DNA from: Ruminiclostridium sufflavum DSM 19573
GTDB lineage: Bacteria > Bacillota > Clostridia > Acetivibrionales > DSM-1351
Length of the DNA stretch: 39,608 nt
NCBI RefSeq assembly: GCF_003208175.1
Contig: NZ_QKMR01000016.1
Span: 71,278-110,885, forward strand
Direction: 5' to 3'
The translations under genes and the position numbers were made by a program. Below, piece after piece: positions 23,313 to 32,360 of the stretch. The notes below the pieces were generated by a model, which worked only from the letters and a program-made list of their open reading frames with translations, was not told the DNA's origin and made no database searches. How positions within the stretch are numbered: position 1 is the stretch's first letter; each line of letters begins with the position of its first letter.

Positions 23313-25757
23313 TTGTCAACTGTTACATTAAAGGATATTTCTCTTAAGGAGTATGATTTAAATAGTTTTGAAAACTTGAAGGTGCTGAGAGACAGGTTGA
23401 TTGCCGCTCCTGTGGAAATATGCATCGAGCGTGCAAAATTTATTACCGGATATTTAAAAAAGAACAATCAAGCAGGAGACTGTGACGCTGTTTATCGGGC
23501 GAAGGCTGTACAGAACTATTTAATCAACAAGGCTTCTGTTTTCCATGACAACAGCCTGCTGGCAGGAAACACCACCTCAAAGGGAAAAGGAGCACCTGTA
23601 TATCCTGAATTTATCGGATTAACAATATGGTCTGAGCTGGAAACAATCAGTAAAAGAGAAAAGAATCCTCAATTATTGACAAAGGAAGAGCTTGATATTC
23701 TGAATTATGAAATTTATCCGTACTGGATTGACAGGGATGTATTGGCAACGGCTAAAAGCTGGTATGGAAATATAAAATCAATACAGCTTCTGGAAAAAAT
23801 AATGTTTTATGTTTCAGGAAAAGCAGGCTGTATTTCCCATACCGTACCGGATTTTAAGCGTGTACTGAAAGAAGGCTTAAATGCTGTTATCAAAGAAGCC
23901 GAAGAAAAGGAAAAAGAGGCGCTGACCGGCTCCGGTCAGGAAGCGGTAAAGCATGCGGAGTTTTATCAGAGCGTACAAATTGCATTGAAAGGATTGATAA
24001 TATATTCCTCGCATCTGGCAGAAGAGGCAAGGCGTTTAAGTGCCTCCTGCACGGATGAAAAGGAACGGAAAAGATTAATAAGGCTGGCGGAAATTTGCGG
24101 GCAGGTGCCTGCAAAACCTGCACGTTCATTTTATGAAGCTGTGCAGTGCATCTGGATATGCCTGATTGGTATACATGCCGAAAGCATTAATATGGCAATA
24201 AGCCCGGGAAGATTGGATCAGATACTGTATCCTTATTATGAGAAGGATATGAAGGACGGAAAGCTCACAATTAAAGAGGCCTTGGAAATAACAGGCTGCT
24301 TGTGGCTTAAATTGGGGGATAACGTAGATGTTGTACCGCAAGCCTCAGAAGAGCTTTTCGGGGGTGCAGGAACAGCTCCGGCTGTTACAGTGGGCGGAAT
24401 AGATGAAGCAGGGGAAGATGCGGTAAATGACCTGACATACATCATGCTTAGAGTTACTGAGCTTTTGAAAACCAGAGAACCAAGTATGAATGCGCGCTTT
24501 CATTATGAAAAAAACACAAGGGAATACAGAGACAGGGTATGTGAAGTAATAGCGAGCACCTTGTCAGCTCCTGCCCTTTACAATGATATTGAAAACATCT
24601 CTACTCTTGTAAATCAAGGGACAAGAACGGAGCATGCCAGAGACTATGCGGTTATAGGCTGTGTGGAGCTGGCAGCGGCAGGACGCAGCTATGATGCTTC
24701 AAGCTCTGTTATTATGAATTTAGCGGCACCGTTGGAAATGGCACTGTATAACGGCAGGAGGTACAGCACCGGGGCGACTCAGTGGGGGCCTCAAACCGGA
24801 GAGCCTGCTGCTTTTAAGGATTTTAACGAATTTATGAATGCCTATAAGAAGCAGGCAAAATGGTTAATAGAGCAGGCTATTGATTTGAATGAAAGGTTTG
24901 GTGCGGTACACCAGAAGATGCTGCCTACGCCTCTCTTATCTGCTTTGTTTGAAGGACCTATGGAAAAAGGAGCAGATTTGATTTTCGGAGGTGCCGTTTA
25001 CAATTCATCAGGAGCGACGCATGTAGGGTTTGCCGATACAGTGGACTCCTTGAGCGCTGTTGAATGTGCCGTTTTCAATGAAAAATACTGTACCTTTGAG
25101 GAGCTTCTTAATGGGATTAAAACTAATTTTAAAGACCGGGAAGCATTGAGACAATATCTTTTGAAGCACACACCCAAATATGGCACAGACAATATTTTTG
25201 CCAAGAAAAATGCAAAAGAGATAATTTCATTTTTATATGAGGTCTACCAAAGCCATACCAACTACAGAGGAGGCAAATACCGGCCTGCTTATTGGAGTAT
25301 GACAAATCATGCGGGACAGGGAAAAATAACATATGCTACTCCGAACGGGCGCAAAGCTTATGAGGCATTTGCAAGCGGTATTACGCCGGTTTCGGGAGCT
25401 GCCGGCAGTATCACCGAATGCCTGAACAGTGTTGCGGCTCTCGGAAGTGTGAATATCCCCGGAGGAGAAGCTCTTAATATAAAATTTCAATGCCTTACTG
25501 ATAAGGACATACCGCATTTCGGTGATTATATAGAAGCTTATTTCAGACAGGGGGGACAGCAAATTCAGTTTAATATAATGTCTTATGAAATGTTAAAAGA
25601 AGCTAAGGCAAACCCGTCTAAATATCCTTATCTGCTGGTGAGAGTATCAGGGTATTCGGCATATTTCAACGACTTGAATGAAACCATGCAGGATGAGCTG
25701 ATTACACGTACTCAGTACTCTGTTAATACGGGAAATGCAATTCTATATAATAAATAA
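23313..25757 (+). CDS. Glycyl radical enzyme of unknown substrate
   Basis: 814 aa from TTG, with AAGGAAGG upstream. The PFL/glycerol-dehydratase superfamily barrel is full length: GRLDQILYPYYEKD (299-312), the active-site C450 in GCVEL with E452, GGAVYNSSGATHVGFADTVDSL, and the C-terminal glycyl radical loop RVSGYSAYF with G780. The active Cys is followed by AAAGRSYDASSS; the GWHD-type stretch with the substrate Asp of glycerol and choline eliminases is not evident, so it is not simply a diol dehydratase or CutC. Preceding 22896-23312 is AT-rich without a clear promoter or Rex site. It heads an operon with an SCP2-like protein and its activase. Confidence 0.9.
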   Translation: MSTVTLKDISLKEYDLNSFENLKVLRDRLIAAPVEICIERAKFITGYLKKNNQAGDCDAVYRAKAVQNYLINKASVFHDNSLLAGNTTSKGKGAPVYPEFIGLTIWSELETISKREKNPQLLTKEELDILNYEIYPYWIDRDVLATAKSWYGNIKSIQLLEKIMFYVSGKAGCISHTVPDFKRVLKEGLNAVIKEAEEKEKEALTGSGQEAVKHAEFYQSVQIALKGLIIYSSHLAEEARRLSASCTDEKERKRLIRLAEICGQVPAKPARSFYEAVQCIWICLIGIHAESINMAISPGRLDQILYPYYEKDMKDGKLTIKEALEITGCLWLKLGDNVDVVPQASEELFGGAGTAPAVTVGGIDEAGEDAVNDLTYIMLRVTELLKTREPSMNARFHYEKNTREYRDRVCEVIASTLSAPALYNDIENISTLVNQGTRTEHARDYAVIGCVELAAAGRSYDASSSVIMNLAAPLEMALYNGRRYSTGATQWGPQTGEPAAFKDFNEFMNAYKKQAKWLIEQAIDLNERFGAVHQKMLPTPLLSALFEGPMEKGADLIFGGAVYNSSGATHVGFADTVDSLSAVECAVFNEKYCTFEELLNGIKTNFKDREALRQYLLKHTPKYGTDNIFAKKNAKEIISFLYEVYQSHTNYRGGKYRPAYWSMTNHAGQGKITYATPNGRKAYEAFASGITPVSGAAGSITECLNSVAALGSVNIPGGEALNIKFQCLTDKDIPHFGDYIEAYFRQGGQQIQFNIMSYEMLKEAKANPSKYPYLLVRVSGYSAYFNDLNETMQDELITRTQYSVNTGNAILYNK

Positions 25758-25802
25758 ATTCAAATTGAAATTAAATTTCGAGTTTTTTGAGGAGTGAAAA
25801 AA

Positions 25803-26273
25803 TTGATACAGGAATTTTTAAATTTAATTTTATTTCGTACCTACAGGGCAAAAATTAAGCAGGAAGAGCTGGAAAAGCTTATACAGTCAGGTATAGCCGA
25901 CGGATTTCTGGAGCTTTTGCTGAGCCTTATGTCATTGATGCTTTTAATAGATAAGGAATACAGTAAAAACATAGAGAATTTCAATGCAAAGTATGTTTTT
26001 ACAAACCAATCAGGAGACATGTATGTGGCCGCAGAGTTTGAAGATAATATACTCAAGGTTTCAGAAAAGAAGCTTCAAAATCCTACATTTACACTGATTT
26101 TTAAAGATGAAAGGTCACTTTTTAAATTCCTGCTGTCAGGAGCGCCAGATGTATTAAATGCTTTATTAAATCAGGAAATTGATTTTATAGGCAATATCAA
26201 TTATATAGGCAAGTTCGGCTTTATGTCCATGCATTTGCTTCTGCTGGCTACCGGAAGACTGTGTCCGGACTGA
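25803..26273 (+). CDS. SCP2-like lipid-binding domain protein
   Basis: About 156 aa. TTG 25803 is chosen because GAGGAG lies 8 nt before; GTG 25794 overlaps it. Residues from about 75 fit the SCP-2 sterol-carrier-like pattern: ...LQNPTFTLIFKDERSLFKFLLSGAPDVLNALLNQEIDFIGNINYIGKFG. Such domains bind hydrophobic molecules in a tunnel. It lies 45 bp after the glycyl radical enzyme and directly abuts the activase, so a role in presenting a hydrophobic substrate or cofactor to that system is inferred. No membrane helix is certain, though LELLLSLMSLMLLI is very hydrophobic. Confidence 0.75.
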   Translation: MIQEFLNLILFRTYRAKIKQEELEKLIQSGIADGFLELLLSLMSLMLLIDKEYSKNIENFNAKYVFTNQSGDMYVAAEFEDNILKVSEKKLQNPTFTLIFKDERSLFKFLLSGAPDVLNALLNQEIDFIGNINYIGKFGFMSMHLLLLATGRLCPD

Positions 26274-27101
26274 ATGAGCGGATATGAATTGACTGACACA
26301 CAAATACCGTTTATTTTTGATATTAAGAGAGGAAGTCTGGAGGACGGACCGGGGATTCGCTCAACGGTATTTTTTAAGGGATGCCCTTTAAGGTGTGTAT
26401 GGTGTCACAATCCAGAAGCTTATTCGGCAGATAAACAGATGTCTTATGATAAAAAGCAGTGTATAGGCTGCGGAAGCTGTTTTAAATGCTGTCCTCAAAA
26501 AGCTGTTAAAATAAAAACAACAGCGGTGATTGCTTCGGATAAATGTACGGCATGCGGTATTTGTGCCGAAAAATGCCCTGCAAAAGCAATCAGGAAAATC
26601 GGCAGAAAATATATAGTAAAGGAACTTGTTGATTTGCTGTTAAAGGATAAGGAATATTATTATATCTCTGATGGGGGCGTGACCTTCAGCGGAGGCGAGC
26701 CTTTAATGCATATTGATTATCTGCATCAGGCGGTCAGGGAATTGAAGCTTTATTCAATTAAATGTGCGGTTCAGACCTGCGGGTATTTTGATTACAGTGC
26801 CTTTCAGGAAAAGATTCTGCCTTACTTGGATATTGTGTATTATGACATTAAAATATGGGATACAAAAGACCACAAGCAATTTACAAGTGTAAATAATGAA
26901 AAAATAATCACTAATTTTAAAAGGCTTATAAAAGAAAAAAATATTGAGGTAATTGCCAGAACACCGCAAATACCCGGTGTCACAGATACTAAAGAAAATA
27001 TTGAGGAAATTAATGCTTTCCTGAAATCATATCAAATGCCGCCTTCAGTAATATTGCATTATAACAGCGGAGGTCAGCAGAAAAGAGAGAACCTTATTTA
27101 G
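26274..27101 (+). CDS. Glycyl radical enzyme activating enzyme (radical SAM)
   Basis: 275 aa; ATG immediately follows the TGA of the SCP2-like gene, implying coupling. The motif GPGIRSTVFFKGCPLRCVWCHNPE holds the CxxxCxxC radical SAM cluster. Residues about 60-105 are a ferredoxin-like insert with two CxxCxxCxxxC sets (CIGCGSCFKCCP and CTACGICAEKCP), typical of activases of the glycerol dehydratase/decarboxylase group and absent from PFL activase. GGEP follows. It abstracts H from G780 of the upstream enzyme. The C-terminus is a little short and ends in NSGGQQKRENLI. Confidence 0.94.
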   Translation: MSGYELTDTQIPFIFDIKRGSLEDGPGIRSTVFFKGCPLRCVWCHNPEAYSADKQMSYDKKQCIGCGSCFKCCPQKAVKIKTTAVIASDKCTACGICAEKCPAKAIRKIGRKYIVKELVDLLLKDKEYYYISDGGVTFSGGEPLMHIDYLHQAVRELKLYSIKCAVQTCGYFDYSAFQEKILPYLDIVYYDIKIWDTKDHKQFTSVNNEKIITNFKRLIKEKNIEVIARTPQIPGVTDTKENIEEINAFLKSYQMPPSVILHYNSGGQQKRENLI

Positions 27102-27125
27102 TAGCTTTTAAGGGGGTACAGCCGG

Positions 27126-28763
27126 ATGAAAAGATTTATTTCATTTATTCTAGGCCTGGCATTTACAAAAAATCAACTGAATAATTCCAGAGATTCAGAT
27201 TTAAAGTCTAATTCCGATATCTGCAATGAAAGCGATAATCCGGAGCTTTCCCGCGGAGATATAGAGATATCAGTTATAGCACCGCCTGTAATATGCAAGG
27301 CAGAGTCCTTTCCTGTGATTGCGGCAGTAACCAATACAAGGTCTAAAGGCTCTGTTTACATAAGAAGTGCCAAGTGCAATTGGAATGAAAAGGAGTACAG
27401 AAAGGAACTGAGGGAAGAGCTTGAAGCAAGCGGCGATTCACTCAGAGCCGTTGAAGAATTAAGGAGCAGGACAGATTTACTGACCGACAGCGAACAAAGA
27501 AAATTAAAATCCCGGTATGAAAAGCTTAAAAAAGCTACAGAATATATCAGATTTAATTTGGACAAAGAAATGATTCAGGAGCTCAATGAAAAAGGTGTAT
27601 TGGAATTGGTTCTGACCATAGAGGGAGATGGAGTAAGGGACAGAAAGGCAGTAAAAGGTTCAAAGAAAATTAAATTGCAGTGTAACAGAACCTTACAGAG
27701 GCTTCCGGCGGCACCCGGATTGAAAAAAGGAAATTGGTACTTCGGAGATACGCATTCACATTCTACATATACCTGGGATTATTACTTTGGTGACGGAATA
27801 TATACAATTCAGGAGCTAAAGCCTCTCGCCAAGGCGGCAGGGCTGGATTGGCTTACTCTGACAGACCATGCCTACTGCCTGAATTCAAAAAAATTTGAAA
27901 CTCAGAAGCATACTGTAACAGCTTTATCCGATAACAGCTTCGCATTTTTATACGGTGAGGAATTATCATGCGCGGAGCTTGTTAACAATTCAAAGTCACG
28001 TGATACATGCCATTGCAACGGAATATTGAATAATACCTTTGTTCCGTGTACAACAGATTTTTTCAGAAAGGCATCCTCGCCTGATTCCCAGCAGGGTATA
28101 AATAACCTCAGGCAAAATGGAGGCTTGGTTACAATCAACCATGCAAATTGGGGAAAAAGCATGACGGAGCCTTGGAATTTCGGAATAAATACCTATGCAT
28201 ACACACACGGGGAAACAGGCATGGAGATATTGAACGGAGGATGGGCTGACAATAACAAGGGCTCCACAACGAGATGGATTGACAAACGTCTGCTGCACGG
28301 GGAAAAGGTTTATCCCTTCGCAGGCAGCGATACGGAATCAAAAAATCATCTGGGAGAATGCTACACTGTTGTATATGCCGATAAATTGACTCATGAAAGC
28401 ATCAAAGCCGGGTTAAGCAGGGGGCATCATTATGTCACAACCTATCCGGGGCTTGCATTCTGGGCAAGAAAAGCAGGAGCATCAGACTGGTCATGGATGG
28501 GGGATACTCTTGCGATTGGAAGCGGAACTGTGGAATTACAGCTTTCATATTGCAATACAACAAACGGCATGAATATATATGTCATAAAAGGGAAAACAGG
28601 CTGGACTCAGGAACAGCAGGTCTATTCCACAGCCGTCAATGCAGGGAAGGGCTTTATTACGGCTAAAATACCTGTTGAGAAGGAGTGCTATTTGAGAGCA
28701 TATTGTGTGGAAGAGGATAAAAAAAGTCACAGGGCGTATACCACACCTATATGGTTTGAATAA
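27126..28763 (+). CDS. PHP-domain metallohydrolase, CehA/McbA-like
   Basis: 545 aa. The PHP metal motifs are clear: GDTHSHSTYT (H210, H212), LTDHAY (D247, H248), GEELS, INHAN, and GSDTE. Residues 45-195 form a beta domain interrupted by a charged helical hairpin (about 87-150), and a C-terminal beta domain follows 460. CehA/McbA enzymes hydrolyse esters, carbamates or phosphoesters with divalent metals. The N-terminus FISFILGLAF is weakly hydrophobic and not a convincing signal peptide. It is 24 bp after the activase on the same strand, so probably in the operon; substrate unknown. Confidence 0.85.
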   Translation: MKRFISFILGLAFTKNQLNNSRDSDLKSNSDICNESDNPELSRGDIEISVIAPPVICKAESFPVIAAVTNTRSKGSVYIRSAKCNWNEKEYRKELREELEASGDSLRAVEELRSRTDLLTDSEQRKLKSRYEKLKKATEYIRFNLDKEMIQELNEKGVLELVLTIEGDGVRDRKAVKGSKKIKLQCNRTLQRLPAAPGLKKGNWYFGDTHSHSTYTWDYYFGDGIYTIQELKPLAKAAGLDWLTLTDHAYCLNSKKFETQKHTVTALSDNSFAFLYGEELSCAELVNNSKSRDTCHCNGILNNTFVPCTTDFFRKASSPDSQQGINNLRQNGGLVTINHANWGKSMTEPWNFGINTYAYTHGETGMEILNGGWADNNKGSTTRWIDKRLLHGEKVYPFAGSDTESKNHLGECYTVVYADKLTHESIKAGLSRGHHYVTTYPGLAFWARKAGASDWSWMGDTLAIGSGTVELQLSYCNTTNGMNIYVIKGKTGWTQEQQVYSTAVNAGKGFITAKIPVEKECYLRAYCVEEDKKSHRAYTTPIWFE

Positions 28764-28823
28764 CCGTATAGGCGCAAACCTTATCAATAATATACGGCAG
28801 CATTTTCCGCCAAATTATATTTA

Positions 28824-28853
28824 TTGAATTAATATTGAATGCTTGTATATAAT
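28824..28853 (+). promoter_or_regulatory. Probable promoter of the alcohol dehydrogenase gene
   Basis: TTGAAT (28824-28829), 18-bp spacer, TATAAT (28848-28853), about 55 bp before the start. It suggests the dehydrogenase is transcribed separately from the glycyl radical operon. Confidence 0.55.
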
Positions 28854-28908
28854 AAAAATATATAATTAATATATAGTTTTAATAGACATATTATTTGGAG
28901 GATTCTAT

Positions 28909-30117
28909 ATGACACGTTTTACATTACCAAGAGATTTGTATCACGGAAAAGGATCTATTGAAGCCCTAAAGACTCTTGAAGGCAGTAAGGCTATGGTTTT
29001 GGTAGGCGGAGGCTCAATGAAAAGAAGCGGTTTTCTTGATAAAGCCGTAAATTTATTGAAAGAAGCCGGTATGGAAGTTGAGCTGTTTGAGGGAATAGAA
29101 GCGGATCCTTCTGTTGAGACTGTTATGAGGGGCGCTGAGGCAATGGACAAATTTAAGCCCGACTGGATTGTTGCTATGGGCGGAGGCTCTCCTATTGATG
29201 CTGCCAAAGCAATGTGGATTAAATATGAATATCCTGAAATTACTTTCGAGCAGATGTGCGTACCGTTCGGCCTGCCAAGGCTTCGTAAGAAAGCTCACTT
29301 CTGTGCAATTCCGACGACTTCCGGCACAGCTACGGAAGTAACTGCTTTTTCTATTATTACTGATTATCAGAAAGGTGTTAAGTTTCCTATAGCTGATTTT
29401 GAGATTACTCCTGATGTTGCCATTGTAGATTCTGATCTTGCGGCAACAATGCCGGCGACTCTGGTTGCTCATACGGGGATGGATGCTATGACACATGCAG
29501 TGGAAGCGTATGTTTCTACCGCAAATACTTCGTATACGGATCCCTTGGCTCTTCATGCCATAAAAATGATTTATGAGAATCTCATTGATTCATACAAAGG
29601 AGATTTATCAAAACGTGAAAAAATGCACGATGCGCAGTGTCTTGCCGGCATGGCATTTTCAAACGCATTGTTGGGTATCGTTCATTCAATGGCGCATAAA
29701 ACAGGTGCGGCATTTAAAAACGGACATATTATTCACGGTGCCGCAAATGCAATGTACCTTCCAAAGGTTATAAAATATAACAGCAAGGATGCGGAAGCTG
29801 CCAAGCGTTATGCTGATATTGCGGATTTTATTAATCTCGGAGGCAATACGGCAGAAGAAAAGGTTGAGCTGCTTATAAAGATGCTTCGCAAGATGAATGA
29901 TGATTTAAATATACCTCATTGCATTAAAAATTACGGTGATGGCGGTGCAGTTGCCGATAAAGGCATTATTCCGGAAGAGGAATTTCTTCAGAAGCTGCCT
30001 AAAATAGCAGAGCTTGCTATTTCAGATGCCTGCACAGGTTCAAATCCGCGTCAGCCGTCCCAGCAGGACATGGAAAAATTGTTGAAGTGCTGTTACTATG
30101 ATTCCGAGGTTGACTAA
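28909..30117 (+). CDS. Iron-containing alcohol dehydrogenase
   Basis: 402 aa with TTGGAGGA before ATG. Family features: nucleotide-binding GGGSMKRSG and MGGGSPIDAAKAMW, PTTSGTATEVTAFSIITD, and the metal-ligand region from DAMTHAVEAY through GIVHSMAHKTGAAF to GHIIHGAANAMYLP. It closely follows the C-terminal dehydrogenase domain of AdhE-type enzymes and clostridial butanol/ethanol dehydrogenases, reducing aldehydes with NAD(P)H. It may serve fermentation in general or an aldehyde from the neighbouring operon. The stop codon and last codons lie inside the dispersed repeat. Confidence 0.93.
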   Translation: MTRFTLPRDLYHGKGSIEALKTLEGSKAMVLVGGGSMKRSGFLDKAVNLLKEAGMEVELFEGIEADPSVETVMRGAEAMDKFKPDWIVAMGGGSPIDAAKAMWIKYEYPEITFEQMCVPFGLPRLRKKAHFCAIPTTSGTATEVTAFSIITDYQKGVKFPIADFEITPDVAIVDSDLAATMPATLVAHTGMDAMTHAVEAYVSTANTSYTDPLALHAIKMIYENLIDSYKGDLSKREKMHDAQCLAGMAFSNALLGIVHSMAHKTGAAFKNGHIIHGAANAMYLPKVIKYNSKDAEAAKRYADIADFINLGGNTAEEKVELLIKMLRKMNDDLNIPHCIKNYGDGGAVADKGIIPEEEFLQKLPKIAELAISDACTGSNPRQPSQQDMEKLLKCCYYDSEVD

Positions 30118-30294
30118 AGTCAATTACGGTTCAAATCTTCGCAACGATATATCGTCTTTTCAGGCGAAATAAGCTTTTAAGCTTATTTTGAGCACAGTTT
30201 GGGTTTGAATTTGTTTTTACTTTAGGAGGCTTCAGCCTCCAACCCAAACTATCGACCGATTAAATCGGTTTTTAGCCGATAGTAATTGACTTTT
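30116..30294 (+). repeat. Complete copy of the dispersed structured repeat (MITE-like, about 180 bp)
   Basis: Left end AAAGTCAATTAC (from 30116) and right end GTAATTGACTTTT (to 30294) are inverted repeats. Inside, in order: TTCGC/GCGAA enclosing ACGATATATCGT; AATAAGCTT-TT-AAGCTTATT; AGTTTGGGTT with AACCCAAACT enclosing GGAGGC-TTCA-GCCTCC; and ATCGG/CCGAT. There is no protein-coding capacity of note. Partial copies occur at about 1616, 9041, 12927 and 30560. A miniature transposable element or mobile structured RNA are the options. Confidence 0.75.
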
Positions 30295-30353
30295 AACATA
30301 AAATATCATATTGTTTTTATTTGTCGGTTTTACTTCCGATATTGATTATTGCT

Positions 30354-30384
30354 GGTGCAGCTCAAAAAGAGTTGCACCATTTTT
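30354..30384 (+). terminator. Intrinsic terminator, probably of the alcohol dehydrogenase gene
   Basis: GGTGCAGCTC (30354-30363) and GAGTTGCACC (30369-30378) form a 10-bp stem around AAAAA, followed by ATTTTT. Confidence 0.8.
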
Positions 30385-30554
30385 GCATTTATGACAGGAC
30401 AGTCCTTTAACTGACATTATTTGACTGCTTTATGCCGGGATTACTAACGAGGCTATTGTTTTTTTGCTGGTATAACTATACAATTAAGATAAATATCATC
30501 AAATTAAGGCAATTTTACACTGCAAAGTTATATAAAGGAGGGATGCTTTATTTT

Positions 30555-30576
30555 AATTAGCCGATAGTAATTGACT
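30555..30576 (+). repeat. Right-end fragment of the dispersed repeat before the esterase gene
   Basis: TAGCCGATAGTAATTGACTTTTA matches the right end of the complete element 285 bp upstream (shared core AGCCGATAGTAATTGACT). The region 30385-30554 otherwise shows only AT-rich sequence and an AAGGAGGG at about 30535 with no gene attached. Confidence 0.55.
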
Positions 30577-30608
30577 TTTAGTAAACCAAAAAGGAGAGGT
30601 TCGGAAAA

Positions 30609-31937
30609 ATGATGAGTATAAAAAAAATCAAAAAAGCAGGGGTTTTTATTGCTGTATTTGTATTGCTTTTCACAGTGCTTTTTCCTATATCTGCCGTTAA
30701 TGCCGCTTCGGTAATTTCAGCAGAAGCGGAGTCAGGAAGATTGTACGGTGATATTAATGAGGATCAGAGTGTTGATGCCCTTGACTTTGCATTATTTAAG
30801 AAATATTTATTAGATTCGTCTCAAACAGTGGAGTTTTTAGGGTATATGGACCTCAATCTGGATAACAGAATTGATGTTTTAGACTTTGCTGTTCTGAAAA
30901 GGTATCTTCTTGGTATTATCGACACCCTGCCTGAAGGTACAATACCTGCGGCTCCGGGTGTTCAATACATAGGACGTTTTGATACCAGTGACCCCGAAGG
31001 ACCTAAATTTGCATGGAGTGCTTCAACAATCAAAGCCAATTTCACAGGTACAGGAATAAGTGCGAAGCTAAAATCCATAGGGGATAATTATTTCAATGTG
31101 ATAATAGACGGTGCCGTTAAAGCTCCTATCAATACACCGGCCGGTTCTTCGGCGGCTTATATACTTGCATCCGGTCTTTCAAACGGAACACATACAGTCG
31201 AGCTGGTTAAAAGAACTGAAGCTTCTATTGGTGAAGTGCAATTTCTGGGCTTTACCGTTGCCGGCGGGAATCTGCTTGCTCCTGCTGATGCATCATCAAA
31301 ACGCATAGAATTTATCGGGGATTCTATTACATGCGGCTATGGAAATGAAGGAACCACCCAGTATCAGAGCTTCACAAGCAAAAACGAAAATGCATATATG
31401 GCATATGGTGCAGTAACAGGAAGATTATTAGGTGCCGAGGTTACGACGGTATGCTGGTCGGGAAAGGGCGTTGTCCAGAATTACGGGGGAAATAAGGAGG
31501 ACTTGATGCCTTCCCTTTATTCAAGGATATTGCCGTATGACAGTACAAAGGTGTGGGATTACACAAAATGGGTTCCGGATGTAGTTGTTATAAATCTCGG
31601 AACTAATGATATAAGCACAGTAGCTCTTGACGGAACAAGATTTACGGCTGAGTATTCTAAACTGGCAGACAAAATCCGCAGCCAGTATCCCGAGGCTCAT
31701 ATTTATTGTGCCGTTGGTCCTATGCTTTATGGAGAAACTCTGGAAAATATGAATAAGTATGTTGGAACGGTGGTTAACGACAAAAAAACTTCGGGGGATA
31801 ATAAGGTGCACTTTATAGAATTTCCCCAGCAGGATCAGGCAAACGGTTACGGTGAAGACTGGCATCCTACTGTAAAGACTCATCAAATTATGGCTGACCA
31901 GCTGGCAGCACAGATTAAAAAGGATTTGGGATGGTAA
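30609..31937 (+). CDS. Secreted cellulosomal carbohydrate esterase: dockerin I plus CE2-type GDSL esterase
   Basis: 442 aa. A signal peptide (1-32, cleavage after AVNA) directs secretion. Residues 46-104 form a type I dockerin with two Ca-binding repeats, GDINEDQSVDALDFALFKKYLL and MDLNLDNRIDVLDFAVLKRYLL, placed at the N-terminus rather than the usual C-terminus. A beta-sandwich (about 115-225) and a SGNH hydrolase domain follow, with the catalytic Ser239 in FIGDSITCGYG, INLGTND and DWHP; this is the CE2 esterase layout. It probably removes acetyl groups from xylan or glucomannan while docked on a scaffoldin. GGAGAGG precedes the two ATG codons. Confidence 0.92.
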   Translation: MMSIKKIKKAGVFIAVFVLLFTVLFPISAVNAASVISAEAESGRLYGDINEDQSVDALDFALFKKYLLDSSQTVEFLGYMDLNLDNRIDVLDFAVLKRYLLGIIDTLPEGTIPAAPGVQYIGRFDTSDPEGPKFAWSASTIKANFTGTGISAKLKSIGDNYFNVIIDGAVKAPINTPAGSSAAYILASGLSNGTHTVELVKRTEASIGEVQFLGFTVAGGNLLAPADASSKRIEFIGDSITCGYGNEGTTQYQSFTSKNENAYMAYGAVTGRLLGAEVTTVCWSGKGVVQNYGGNKEDLMPSLYSRILPYDSTKVWDYTKWVPDVVVINLGTNDISTVALDGTRFTAEYSKLADKIRSQYPEAHIYCAVGPMLYGETLENMNKYVGTVVNDKKTSGDNKVHFIEFPQQDQANGYGEDWHPTVKTHQIMADQLAAQIKKDLGW

Positions 31938-31965
31938 TTTAAAAAACTATGATATATAGTAAAAG

Positions 31966-32016
31966 AGTTCTAAGACTTGGAGGGGTTCATATATATTCAG
32001 GCTTAGAACTTTTTTA
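31966..32016 (+). terminator. Terminator of the esterase gene
   Basis: AGTTCTAAG (31966-31974) and CTTAGAACT (32002-32010) pair, then six T. The following 32017-32360 is AT-rich; I see nothing else in it before the tRNA. Confidence 0.85.
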
Positions 32017-32360
32017 TTTTGGAAATAAAATATGATAAATGCCGGCTGGCTAAGCAAATATTGATACTTTGGATACAGATTTTTTTTATGAAATTAAGGC
32101 GATTATAGCTGAAGTATTTGTAAATTTGCAATTTTGTATCTTTAAAATTGCAAAATGTATTGTTTTTTGCTTTTTATAGTGCTAAAATAATGTTCGTAGG
32201 ATTGTTAATAAATATTGAGCTTTTACGGCGGGGTTTTAAGCTGTAATTGATTTTTATAACAGGGCTATATTTATGTATCGCTGATTTGTGATTGTGAAGG
32301 GGTTTTTAGTGAGGCTTTTTAAGAAGGGTGTTATACATTATTGTATTAAAACTTAAAGAT

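Noticed and set aside
23313-25757. Pyruvate formate-lyase annotation
   Set aside because: PFL has two adjacent Cys in the active site; this protein has a single Cys in GCVEL, and its activase has the two-cluster ferredoxin insert absent from PFL activase.
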